Below the pieces are notes generated by a model. The model ran no database searches and had not been told where the DNA came from. It was given only the letters and a program-made list of their open reading frames with translations. A stretch of 64,000 nt of DNA from DATBQN01 sp963755825 (GTDB lineage: Bacteria; Acidobacteriota; Thermoanaerobaculia; Multivoradales; UBA5704): positions 1,364,001-1,428,000 of the forward strand of contig CAVWLA010000001.1 of NCBI GenBank assembly GCA_963755825.1, given 5' to 3'. Below, piece by piece: positions 34,695 to 44,320 of this stretch; the stretch's first letter is position 1; each line of letters opens with the position of its first letter. Position numbers and translations under genes: made by a program.

Positions 34695-36288
34695 CGAGCG
34701 CTCCGCGCAGCGACGCGGCGGCCTCGCCGAGCGGGCCAGGGGCAGTCGATCCCACGGCGCGGTCGAGCGCCCGCGCGGCGCGCCGGCCTGCGTCGCCGCG
34801 CTCGGTGCCGCCGGCGAGGATCGTCCGCGCCACCTTCTCCGCCGAGACGATCACCGGGGTGACGCCGCCGCCCGGCCGCGTCCAGTGGCCGACCAGGTGG
34901 AGGCCGGCGATCGGCGTCGAGACGTCCGGGCGGCCGGCGCCGAGCTGGTCGGGCGACATCTCCCAGCCGAGCATGGCGCCGTGGTGGTTGAGGGTGAAGC
35001 GCGCCGAGGTCTCGGCGGAGGCGCTGGCGCAGACGACGATCCGCTCGCCGATGCCGGGCAGCAGCCGCTCGAGGCCGGCGAGCACCTCCCCCTCGACCCG
35101 CCGCTTGTGGGCCGGCCAGTCGGCGATCGCTCCGCGGTCGAGCTCCTGCACCTTCTGGACGATGATCTCCTGCCCTCCCGGCGGCGCCATCGCCGGCTCG
35201 TAGAGGGTGGGGGCGAAGACCTTGAAACGCAGCGCGTCGCGCCCGACGCGATCCATCTCCCAGGAGTCCCAGTGGTAGCCCTGCGCCGCGCGGAGGACGC
35301 CGTCGGGCACGCCGCGGAGGCCGAGGTGGGTGAGGAAGCAGGGGAAGGTCGGGCGCAGGCCGCGCACCGAGGCCAGGAGCTCGGGCAGGTGCTCCTCCCC
35401 CACCAGCCGCTCGAGCGTCAGCAGCAGGTCGGCGTTCGACACCACCACCGCGGCGGCGATCCGCTCGCGGCTGACCGTCTGCCCGCGCCGCACCTCGATC
35501 TCGACGCCGCGCGCGGCGCCGTCCTCGACCTCGATGCGGCGCACCCGCGAGCGCATCAGGATGTCGCCGCCCCGCGCCTCGAAGCAGCGCGCCAGCTCGT
35601 CGGCGAAGGCCTGCGAGCCGCCGCGCGGATAGTAGTTGCCGAGGAAGTACGACAGCCGGAGCATGGAGTCGAAGACGAACGACGTCCTGCCGGGCGGCGA
35701 TCCCCAGTGCGGGCAGTCGGCGGTGAGCAGGAGCTTGAGCTTCGGATCGCGGAAGGTCTCGTCGAGCACCTGCCGCACGGTGAGCGTCGCCAAGTCGCCG
35801 AGCCGCTCGACCTCGCGGCCGCGGAAGTAGACGAGGAGGCCGAGGAGATAGGCCTCACGGACGCGCGCGAAGAAGGCGTCGAGCGCCGCCGCCTCGTCCG
35901 GGAACTCGCTCTTCAGCCGCGCCAGGTAGGTCGCGAAGTCGGCGGGCACCTCGAAGCGGCTGCCGTCCGGAAAGTGGAAGGTGTCGACCGGGTCCATCTT
36001 CACCCAGCCGGTCGCCACCCCGAGCTCGGCGAGCAGGCGGCCGGTCAGCGTCTCCGGATTGCCGAGGAGAGGGTAGAAATGGGTGGCGGCGTCGAAGGTG
36101 TAGCCGCCGCGGCGGAAGGTCGAGCAATAGCCGCCGACCATGTAGTGCTGCTCGACCAAGAGGACGGCGAGGCTGGCGCGGGCGAGGAGGTTGGCGACCA
36201 CCAGGCCGCCGATCCCGGCGCCGACGACGACGGCGTCGTAGGCGGCCGCCGGCGGCCGCTCGCGCAGGCCGCGGAAGGGCCGGGTCAC
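34684..36288 (-). CDS. Phytoene-desaturase/retinol-saturase-like FAD oxidoreductase
   Basis: 534 residues. The N-terminal VVVGAGIGGLVVANLLARASLAVLLVEQHYMVGGYCSTF is a dinucleotide-binding fold as in CrtI, CrtISO and RetSat. The C-terminal LHLVGHWTRPGGGVTPVIVSA is the second FAD signature. Such enzymes desaturate, isomerise or saturate long polyenes. With a carotenoid-oxygenase relative in the same operon, action on a conjugated polyene is a fair inference. It begins with GTG at 36288 overlapping the HMG-CoA reductase stop, as GTGA. Confidence 0.88.
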   Translation of the reverse strand: MTRPFRGLRERPPAAAYDAVVVGAGIGGLVVANLLARASLAVLLVEQHYMVGGYCSTFRRGGYTFDAATHFYPLLGNPETLTGRLLAELGVATGWVKMDPVDTFHFPDGSRFEVPADFATYLARLKSEFPDEAAALDAFFARVREAYLLGLLVYFRGREVERLGDLATLTVRQVLDETFRDPKLKLLLTADCPHWGSPPGRTSFVFDSMLRLSYFLGNYYPRGGSQAFADELARCFEARGGDILMRSRVRRIEVEDGAARGVEIEVRRGQTVSRERIAAAVVVSNADLLLTLERLVGEEHLPELLASVRGLRPTFPCFLTHLGLRGVPDGVLRAAQGYHWDSWEMDRVGRDALRFKVFAPTLYEPAMAPPGGQEIIVQKVQELDRGAIADWPAHKRRVEGEVLAGLERLLPGIGERIVVCASASAETSARFTLNHHGAMLGWEMSPDQLGAGRPDVSTPIAGLHLVGHWTRPGGGVTPVIVSAEKVARTILAGGTERGDAGRRAARALDRAVGSTAPGPLGEAAASLRGALDAC

Positions 36289-37541
36289 GGCGAGCCCCGG
36301 GGCGGATCACCAGGCTCGACCGTCTCGCCAACCTCGGGCCGGTTGCGGCCGTAGGCCTCGTGGGCGGCGACGAGCTCGCCGGCGGCGATGGCGGCGCCCA
36401 TCGAGAGCTCGCCGGCGAGGAGGGTCGCGGCGGCGATCTCGGCGAGCTTGGGGGCGCCGCCTTCGCCGGCGCAGCCGAGCATCTCCAGGCACTCGCGGCC
36501 GGTGCCGAGCCCGGTGCCGCCGCCCACCGTGGCGACCGAGAGCGAGGGGAGGGTGACGCTGGCGTAGAGGTCGCCCTCCGCGGTCACCTCGAAGCTGGTG
36601 ATCCCCACCGCCGAGTTGGCGACGTTGGCGACGTCCTGCCCGCAGGCGATGAAGAGGGCGGCGAGGCCGTTGGCGTACTGGCCGTTGTAGCCGAGCGCGG
36701 CGGCCTGGAGGTGGCCGAGGAGGGTCAGCCGCCACATCTCGGCGAGGCGGGCCGGCGTGGTGTGGAGGCAGGCGCCGACGAGCGCCGCCGGCAGCAGCGC
36801 CCCCGCCGTCACCTTCTTCCCCTTGCCGCCGGCGAGGAGCGAGCCGCTCGCCCGCTTCTCGGAGCCGAAGCCGCTGAAGATGGAGTAGCGGCGGGCCCGG
36901 CCCTGCTCGACGAGGTGCCGGCAGGCGGCCTCGGTCGCCTTGACCGCCATGTTCATCCCCTGCGCGTCGGCGGTGTGGAAGCAGAAGCTGACGATCACCT
37001 CGCGGCCGATCGGGTGGACCTCGACGCGCAGCAGGCGGCCGTGCGCGGTGGTCGCCTCGGCGGCGGCGCGGAGCGCCGGGAAGCTCGCCTCGACCTCGCG
37101 GGCGAAGTCGCGCGCCGCGCCGACGTCGGCGAGGAGGAAGACCGGCGACACCCGGTTCTCGTCCATCCACAGCCGCACGCGGGCGCCGCCGGCGCGGGTG
37201 AGCGCCACCATCCCGCGCTCGTAGGAGCGCACCAGCGCCCCCTCGGTGGTCGCCAGCGGCACGTAGAAGACGCCCCGGGCATGCTCGCCGTCGACGCGGA
37301 GCGGCCCCGCCACCCCCAGCGGCACCTGCGCCGCGCCGATCGCGTTCTCGACGTTGCCGCGCAGCCGCTCGCTGGCGAGCGAGAAGGCACCGACCTGGGA
37401 GAGATCGCTGCCGGTCTTCTCTTCCACCCAGTGACGGCGCAGGTCGACGCTCTCTCGGGAGTAGGCCGCGGCGCCGTGGCGCGGCACCAGCTCGACCTCG
37501 CGCCGCGGGGTGCCGGAAGCAGGCGGCGCGGGGTCGCTCAC
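36285..37541 (-). CDS. Hydroxymethylglutaryl-CoA reductase homologue
   Basis: 418 residues. Family signatures are in order: ENAIGAAQVPLGVAGPL (substrate), TTEGALVRSYERG with catalytic Glu100, DAQGMNM (NADPH site), SEKRASG (the catalytic Lys region), GQDVAN (catalytic Asp), TVGGGTGLGTGRECLEMLG, and VAAHEAYGRNR with the C-terminal catalytic His. Class I HMGRs reduce HMG-CoA to mevalonate with two NADPH. No other mevalonate-pathway gene is in the window, and the gene lies between a chain-length factor and a polyene flavoprotein, so it may reduce an ACP- or CoA-bound thioester instead. The start is GTG, coupled to the upstream stop as GTGA. Confidence 0.92.
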   Translation of the reverse strand: MSDPAPPASGTPRREVELVPRHGAAAYSRESVDLRRHWVEEKTGSDLSQVGAFSLASERLRGNVENAIGAAQVPLGVAGPLRVDGEHARGVFYVPLATTEGALVRSYERGMVALTRAGGARVRLWMDENRVSPVFLLADVGAARDFAREVEASFPALRAAAEATTAHGRLLRVEVHPIGREVIVSFCFHTADAQGMNMAVKATEAACRHLVEQGRARRYSIFSGFGSEKRASGSLLAGGKGKKVTAGALLPAALVGACLHTTPARLAEMWRLTLLGHLQAAALGYNGQYANGLAALFIACGQDVANVANSAVGITSFEVTAEGDLYASVTLPSLSVATVGGGTGLGTGRECLEMLGCAGEGGAPKLAEIAAATLLAGELSMGAAIAAGELVAAHEAYGRNRPEVGETVEPGDPPRGSP

Positions 37542-38857
37542 GCTGCCGACCCCGGCGGCGGCGCCAGCAGCACCGCCGTGGCGCCGCCGTCGAAGGCGCG
37601 CGCCGAGAGGAGCGCCAAGCCGCCGCGCTCGACCGCCGCGAGCGGGCGGCTCTCGCGCGCCGCGGTCAGCGCGAGGCCGCTCTCCGCCTCGAGGCCGGGG
37701 ACGCCGGGGAGCCTGCCGTCCGCCCAGGTGGCGAGCGCGTCGATCGCCGCGAGGGCGCCGCCGGCGCCGAGCGTCTCGCCGAGCATCGCCTTGATCGCGG
37801 CCACCGGCACATCGGCCGCGCGGCGGCCGAGCGCCGCGGCGAGACCGGCCGCCTCCTGGCGGTCGCCCTCGACGCTGCCGTTGGCGGCGGCGCTGACGAA
37901 GCCGATCGCCGCGGCGTCCGCCCCGGCGTCGGCGAGGGCCGCCCGCACCGCGCGCTCGACCGCCCGCGCCGAGCGCGCGGCGTCCTCGCCGCGCGAGCTG
38001 TCGAAGGCGGAGCCGTGGCCGCGCACCTCGGCGAGGACGCGGGCGCCGCGCGCCGCGGCGGCGCCGGCCTCCTCGAGGAGGAGGAGGGCGGCGCCCTCGG
38101 CGAGGGCGAAGCCGTTGCGGCGGGCGTCGAAGGGGATGGGGAGCTCGCTGTCCGCCGTCGCCGCCGCGGACGAGCCGTCGCGGCGCGCCGAGCCGCAGAG
38201 CAGACCGGCGCTGTCGAAGCCGAAGAAGGTCTCGAAGCAGAGCTCGTCGGCGCCGCCGGCGAGGACGGCGGCGGCGCCGCCGGAGCGGATGAGGTCGGCG
38301 GCGACGGCGATCGCCTGCAGGCCGGACGCGGCGCCGCCGGCGATCGTCGAGTTGACGCCGGTCAGGCCGTGCCAGATCGCCGTCTGCCCCGCCGCGGCGT
38401 TGATCACCACGTTGGCGAAGTCGAGCGGCGAGATGTAGGACGGCCCGCGCGTGATGCCGCGGCGGTCGAACTCGGCGATGGTGTGGAGGCCGCAGAACAT
38501 GGTGCCGAGGACGAGGCCGACCTCCGCCGGCCGACCGTCGCCGTCGGCCTCATCCGCTCCGGCGCCGCGGCGGCCCGCCTCCGGCCAGCCCGCGGCGGCG
38601 AGGGCGCGGCCCGCCGCCGCCGCCACCAGCCGGCCGAGGCGGTCGATGGGCCGCAGGTTGCGCTCGGCGCCGAGGTAGGCCGCGGCATCGAAGCCGCGGA
38701 TCTCGCCCGCCCGCGTGCTGTGCAGGCCGGCGGTTGGGAAGAGGGTGAGCGGAGCGAGGCCGGAGGTGCCGGCGACGAGCGCGGCGTGAACGCCGGCGGG
38801 ATCGTCGCCCAGCGGCGAGAGCAGGCCGGCGCCGGTGACGACGACCCGCCGGCTCAA
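37538..38857 (-). CDS. Ketosynthase-like chain-length factor (KS-beta)
   Basis: 439 residues from the TTG at 38857, coupled to the preceding stop as TTGA; the longer frame starting at 38980 runs back into that gene. It has a thiolase-like fold (SRRVVVTGAGLLSPLGDD, GLLCG, NGFALAEGAALLLLEEA) but lacks catalytic residues: the position of the active Cys reads AGGAASG (Ala176), the first His region reads SAAANGS instead of SAHGTGT, and the second reads MLGETLGAG instead of GHxxGA. Loss of all three is the hallmark of a chain-length factor, which pairs with an active ketosynthase to set polyketide length. Confidence 0.87.
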   Translation of the reverse strand: MSRRVVVTGAGLLSPLGDDPAGVHAALVAGTSGLAPLTLFPTAGLHSTRAGEIRGFDAAAYLGAERNLRPIDRLGRLVAAAAGRALAAAGWPEAGRRGAGADEADGDGRPAEVGLVLGTMFCGLHTIAEFDRRGITRGPSYISPLDFANVVINAAAGQTAIWHGLTGVNSTIAGGAASGLQAIAVAADLIRSGGAAAVLAGGADELCFETFFGFDSAGLLCGSARRDGSSAAATADSELPIPFDARRNGFALAEGAALLLLEEAGAAAARGARVLAEVRGHGSAFDSSRGEDAARSARAVERAVRAALADAGADAAAIGFVSAAANGSVEGDRQEAAGLAAALGRRAADVPVAAIKAMLGETLGAGGALAAIDALATWADGRLPGVPGLEAESGLALTAARESRPLAAVERGGLALLSARAFDGGATAVLLAPPPGSAA

Positions 38858-40119
38858 CCCGCCACCTCGCACTTCTTCAAGATCAGCGAGGCGTTGTTGC
38901 CACCGAAGGCGTAGGCGTTGTTCATCGCCACGCCCACCCGCCGCGCGCGGGCGACGTTCGGCACGTAGTCGAGATCGCACTCGGGGTCCGGCTCGACGAG
39001 GTTCATCGTCGGCGGGATGCGGTCCGCCGAGACCGCGAGGGCGCAGACCGCGGCCTCGATCGCCGAGGCCGCGCCCATGGTGTGGCCGAGCATCGACTTG
39101 ACCGAGCTGATGGGGATGCGCGGCGCCGCGGCGCCGAACACCCGCTTGACGGCGATCGTCTCCAGGCGGTCGTTGGTCGGCGTGCCGGTGCCGTGAGCGC
39201 TGATGTAGTCGACGTCCTCCGGCTCGAGACCGCTCTCGGCGAGCGCCCGCCGCATGGCCCGCGCCGCGCCGTCGCCCTCGGGATGCGCCGCGGTCATGTG
39301 GTGGGCGTCACAGGAGAGGCCGTAGCCCGCCACCTCGGCGTAGATGGTGGCGCCGCGCGCCAGGGCGCGCGACAGCGGCTCGAGCACCACGACGCCGGCT
39401 CCCTCCCCCGGGATCATCCCCTTGCGGTAGCGGTCGAAGGGCTGCACCACCTCGGGGGCGATGGCGCCCAGCCGCGCGAAGCCGGTGTAGGTGATGCGCG
39501 AGAACGAGTCGGCGCCGCCGGCGAGCATGAGGTCGGCGCGGCCGGCGCGCAGCAGGTCGACGGCGTGGGCGATGGCGTAGTTGCCGGCGGCACAGGCGGC
39601 GGGGATCATCGTGTTCACCCCCTCGAAGCCGATCTCGGCGGCGACGTGGCCGGCGATGACATGGCAGGGGTAGAGGTCGATGAAGGACGCCCCGGCGCGC
39701 GGCAGATCGTCGGCCAGGATGCAGTCGTCGAGGCGCTCGATCTCCAGCGGCTCGCCGGAGGTGGTCCCCATCGAGACCCCCGCCCGCGCCGGGTCTCCCC
39801 AGCTTTCGACGCCGTCGGGATCGAGGCCGGCGTCGGCGAGGGCGAGCCGCGCCGCGGCGACGGCGAGCTGCGAGGCGCGCCCGAGGCGCGCCGGATCGAG
39901 CCGCCGCAGGTGGTCCTCGGGCCGGAAGCCGTGGATCTCGGCGCCGAGGTGGACGCTGTGCCGGCTGGTGTCGAACGAGGCGACCGGGGAGAACCCCGAG
40001 CGGCCGGCGAGCAGGCTCTCCCAGAGCTCGGCCCGGCCGGTGCCGACCGGCGTCACGGCGCCGATCCCGGTCACCGCGATGCGCTGGCCGGCGGGCAGCG
40101 GCCGGGAGGGAGCGGTCAC
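38854..40119 (-). CDS. Beta-ketoacyl synthase, FabF-type (KS-alpha)
   Basis: 421 residues. The active-site Cys176 is in MIPAACAAG, with the His residues in SAHGTGTPTND and MLGHTMGAAS and Lys in SVKSMLGH, so it should be a working decarboxylating condensing enzyme. With the chain-length factor and the ACP it forms a minimal type II polyketide synthase. The start is GTG at 40119, coupled to the ACP stop as GTGA. No ketoreductase, dehydratase or malonyl transferase is seen in the operon, so these would come from fatty acid synthesis or be absent. Confidence 0.93.
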   Translation of the reverse strand: MTAPSRPLPAGQRIAVTGIGAVTPVGTGRAELWESLLAGRSGFSPVASFDTSRHSVHLGAEIHGFRPEDHLRRLDPARLGRASQLAVAAARLALADAGLDPDGVESWGDPARAGVSMGTTSGEPLEIERLDDCILADDLPRAGASFIDLYPCHVIAGHVAAEIGFEGVNTMIPAACAAGNYAIAHAVDLLRAGRADLMLAGGADSFSRITYTGFARLGAIAPEVVQPFDRYRKGMIPGEGAGVVVLEPLSRALARGATIYAEVAGYGLSCDAHHMTAAHPEGDGAARAMRRALAESGLEPEDVDYISAHGTGTPTNDRLETIAVKRVFGAAAPRIPISSVKSMLGHTMGAASAIEAAVCALAVSADRIPPTMNLVEPDPECDLDYVPNVARARRVGVAMNNAYAFGGNNASLILKKCEVAG

Positions 40120-40421
40120 ACCGTCTCCGGGCGCGCCGGATCGGCGGCGTGGCGGATCACGATGTCCACCATGTCGTCGAGGCTCTGGACCTCCTTGTAG
40201 CGCTCGTCCGGCAGATTCAGCTTGAAGGTGAAATCGACGTCGACGCCGATCTCGAGCAGCGACAGCGAGTCGAGGTTGAGCTCTTCGCGCAGCGTCGCGT
40301 GATCCGGGATCTTGGCGACGTCGAGACCGGCGACATTGGCGATGATCTGCTTGATCTTCGCCAGCACCTCGGCGGACGCGGTTGCGGAAGAGCTTGCGGG
40401 GGACTGGGTTTCGGTCGCCAT
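40116..40421 (-). CDS. Acyl carrier protein
   Basis: 101 residues from the ATG at 40419-40421, with a GGAGAG ribosome site; an upstream ATG in the same frame (40463) is less likely. The carrier helix carries LNLDSLSLLEIG with Ser52 for the phosphopantetheine arm, and the following FTFKLNLPDERYKEVQSLDDMVDIV is usual for ACPs. An N-terminal Ser/Thr/Ala-rich tail of about 17 residues is extra. As first gene of the operon it would carry the growing chain for the ketosynthase pair. Confidence 0.93.
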   Translation of the reverse strand: MATETQSPASSSATASAEVLAKIKQIIANVAGLDVAKIPDHATLREELNLDSLSLLEIGVDVDFTFKLNLPDERYKEVQSLDDMVDIVIRHAADPARPETV

Positions 40422-41207
40422 GGTCTCTCCATCGATCTCATCGAATTGCGGCGAGGGGTGCACCGGAAGGGTGCCCCAGGCCGACGGCCGCTGTCGCCAG
40501 CGATCGGCCCCGCGGTCTAACAGAGGCCCGCTGCCGCCGAGCTCGCCGCGAGCGGCGGGCCGAGGAACGGGCCGGTCTCACCAGCCGTGCGAATCATCGT
40601 GCGCCGGTCCGAGCCGCGATCGATCCCCGGCGCGTGACGGCCGACCGAGCGGGCCGAGCGGGCTCGCCCGTCACGCCCACTCATGGGCGCCGCGAGCCGT
40701 CGGATCGTTACTCGCGGTCGCCCGCGGTCCGCGAAGGCGCTCGACATCTGCAGTACCTTGTGGGTGTGGTGCTTCACCGTCTGTACGGAGAGGCGGAGCC
40801 GGTGGACGATCTTCCCGCGGTGAGCGGCTCGCGTCGACACTCTCGCGGGCAGTCGCGAAAGAGCTGGCGACCGCCGGCGATCATCAGGCGGAGAGCCTGT
40901 CCCAGCACGGCTGGAGCGAGCCCATCGAGAGCGACCACCTCGATCTCAAGCCTACAGTAGAGCACAACTCCGCGGCCGGCCGCACACGCTTTGCCGCCTG
41001 CGCGCGTTCGATCATTCGCATCTCTGTCTTGTCATGTTGCCGCATATGATCTGATCGGTTGAGAACAAAAATTAACTTCCTCGGGCGGCCGCCTCCCGGC
41101 GCCTCTCGCGGCCGCTCTCCGGCGGGGCGCGAGAGGGTACGCTAAACTGTCGCAAGGACTCGACGGAGACCCCACTCCCAGACTCGATCCGAAGGACGCC
41201 GCGCCGC
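40422..41207. other. Divergent intergenic region with a LuxR-type HTH remnant
   Basis: This 786-base stretch separates the ACP operon from the PilB-type gene. On the minus strand at about 40690-40830 the frame encodes IVHRLRLSVQTVKHHTHKVLQ, a good fit to the recognition part of a LuxR-family HTH, but its N-terminal half is in another frame or lost and the frame runs on into unrelated sequence. I treat it as a decayed regulator. AT-richer bases at 41030-41075 may hold a promoter for one side. No other gene is seen. Confidence 0.5.
40683..40839 (-). pseudogene. Remnant of a LuxR-type regulator C-terminus
   Basis: The segment RLRLSVQTVKHHTHKVLQ matches the pattern of LuxR/FixJ-type DNA-binding helices, where TVKxHxxxIxxKL is usual. 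Upstream of it there is no complete domain in frame, and the following part is arginine- and proline-rich without homology. The location beside the polyketide operon suggests it was once its regulator; that link is inferred. Confidence 0.4.
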
Positions 41208-42971
<1,764 letters not shown>

Positions 42972-42987
42972 GACCGCGGCCGCGGTC
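42972..42987 (+). terminator. Palindrome after the PilB-type gene
   Basis: GACCGCGGCCGCGGTC is a perfect 16-base palindrome directly after the stop codon, able to form a 6-bp stem with a GGCC loop between two convergent genes. No T-rich run follows, so it is only a weak candidate for a terminator. Confidence 0.3.
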
Positions 42988-43050
42988 AAAGCAACGAGCA
43001 AAGAGGGGAGACGGCACCGTGCGCGCCGGCTCCCCGTGTGGGTCCGAGGG

Positions 43051-44094
43051 CTACTCGCCGAGGGTCGCCGCCGGCGGGCAGGTCGCCGCTCCCGCCACGA
43101 TGCCGGTGATCGTCGTCAGCGAAGCGCCGGGGAAGTCCCGCGGCTTACCGGGAGCGCTCGGCGGCAGCGCCGCGTAGGTCTTCCCCTCGGGCAGCCGGTA
43201 CTCCACCCAGTAGAGCGGGTCGGTGACGCCCCGCATCACCGGGAAGTAGTAGGCGTACTCGGAGCCGCTCTTGTAGATGCAGAGCGTGTCCTCGAGGCGA
43301 GGCGTGGCGGTACCGGACGCCGGATGCCCGAGGTTCGTGGGGACCGAGATGCCAGCCGTGTTGAGCGCCTGGAGGTCGAACGACGCGGTGTAGTACTGGT
43401 CTTCCGTGCACGAGCGCGCGTGGTAGCCGGACTGGCCCTGGAGGAGACGGAGGATGTCGTCGCGCAGGGGGTTGTCGCCGAACAGGCCGGTCGAGCCGAA
43501 GCGCGCGCCGGGGGCGTCGATCATCCCCGAGCCGTCGGCGAGCAGAGCCAGGAGCACCTTCTCGTCCGCCCACCACTGCCGGGCGGCGTCGCGGATGGCG
43601 GTCTCCGGTGTGCTGCCCGGCGAGCTCATCGAGATGACGCCGCCGTTCGCCACCGCCAGCAGGTAGGCGCCGGCCATCGCCCCGCTCCACAGCTGATAGT
43701 GGCTCGAGGTCAGCTCCTCGTTGGCGCTGGCGGCGGTGGCATAGTCGCCATAAGTGTTGGTCTGGCGGGTGATGAAGTCGAGCAGCTGGCTACGGGCGTC
43801 GGACCTGTCGCTCGACGTGCCCACGCGGAGCGCCCAGCCGTAGTACCAGACGCGCGCCAGGAGCTTCTGGTTCGGCGTGCCGCCGGTGAGAAGGGACGTC
43901 GGCTTGACGAGGGTCCAGCTGGGATCGAGGGTCGCGGGCTGGCAGCCCGAGGTGCCGATGGCCAGGCGCGAGAGGTTGGCGACCGAGCGGAGCTCCGTTT
44001 GCTCCGGGCCGTCGTCGGCTCTCGCCGGGGTGACGGAGGTGAGGGAGGCGACGATCAACAGGGTGGCGGCGAGGAGGGGGGACGAGCGTTTCAT
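43051..44094 (-). CDS. Secreted protein of unknown function
   Basis: 347 residues. The start KRSSPLLAATLLIVASLTSVTPARA is a signal peptide, and an AGGAG site precedes the ATG. The mature part is rich in Trp, Tyr and polar residues, with ARVWYYGWALRVG, SHYQLWSGAMAGAYLLAVA and ARQWWADEKVLLALLADGSG that suggest a helical bundle or alpha/alpha barrel, and a C-terminal region with SEYAYYFPVMRG and VEYRLPEGKTYAALPP. I do not recognise the family. It is convergent with the ATPase gene and separated from the RND operon by 224 bases. Confidence 0.75.
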   Translation of the reverse strand: MKRSSPLLAATLLIVASLTSVTPARADDGPEQTELRSVANLSRLAIGTSGCQPATLDPSWTLVKPTSLLTGGTPNQKLLARVWYYGWALRVGTSSDRSDARSQLLDFITRQTNTYGDYATAASANEELTSSHYQLWSGAMAGAYLLAVANGGVISMSSPGSTPETAIRDAARQWWADEKVLLALLADGSGMIDAPGARFGSTGLFGDNPLRDDILRLLQGQSGYHARSCTEDQYYTASFDLQALNTAGISVPTNLGHPASGTATPRLEDTLCIYKSGSEYAYYFPVMRGVTDPLYWVEYRLPEGKTYAALPPSAPGKPRDFPGASLTTITGIVAGAATCPPAATLGE

Positions 44095-44302
44095 CGCGGG
44101 CTCCTAGTCTCCCAGCCGGCGGAGAGCCGGCCGGGGAGCGTTGGCTCTCGGGAATCGAGCCGGGACGCGCCCGGGGTCGTGGACCAGCCAGGAGCCAGGC
44201 TAGGGCGCCGACCGCCGCCGCTCCATGGACGGACGATGAGCGGAGGGTGAGCGGACGGTGAGCGGGTGGGTGGGCCCCCCCGATGGGAGCGATGGGAGCG
44301 AT

Positions 44303-44320
44303 GGGGGGCGAAAGCCCCTT
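44303..44320 (-). terminator. Hairpin at the end of the arn-RND unit
   Basis: The minus-strand RNA can form GGGGC-UUUC-GCCCC directly after, and partly overlapping, the stop codon of the RND pump. The stem is GC-rich but there is no U-rich tail. It is the only hairpin near the end of this 11-kb unit. Confidence 0.4.

Noticed and set aside
38858..38980. Longer start of the chain-length factor at 38980
   Set aside because: The extra part is antisense-like Arg-rich sequence inside the coding region of the upstream ketosynthase; the TTG at 38857 gives the conserved start and a TTGA overlap.
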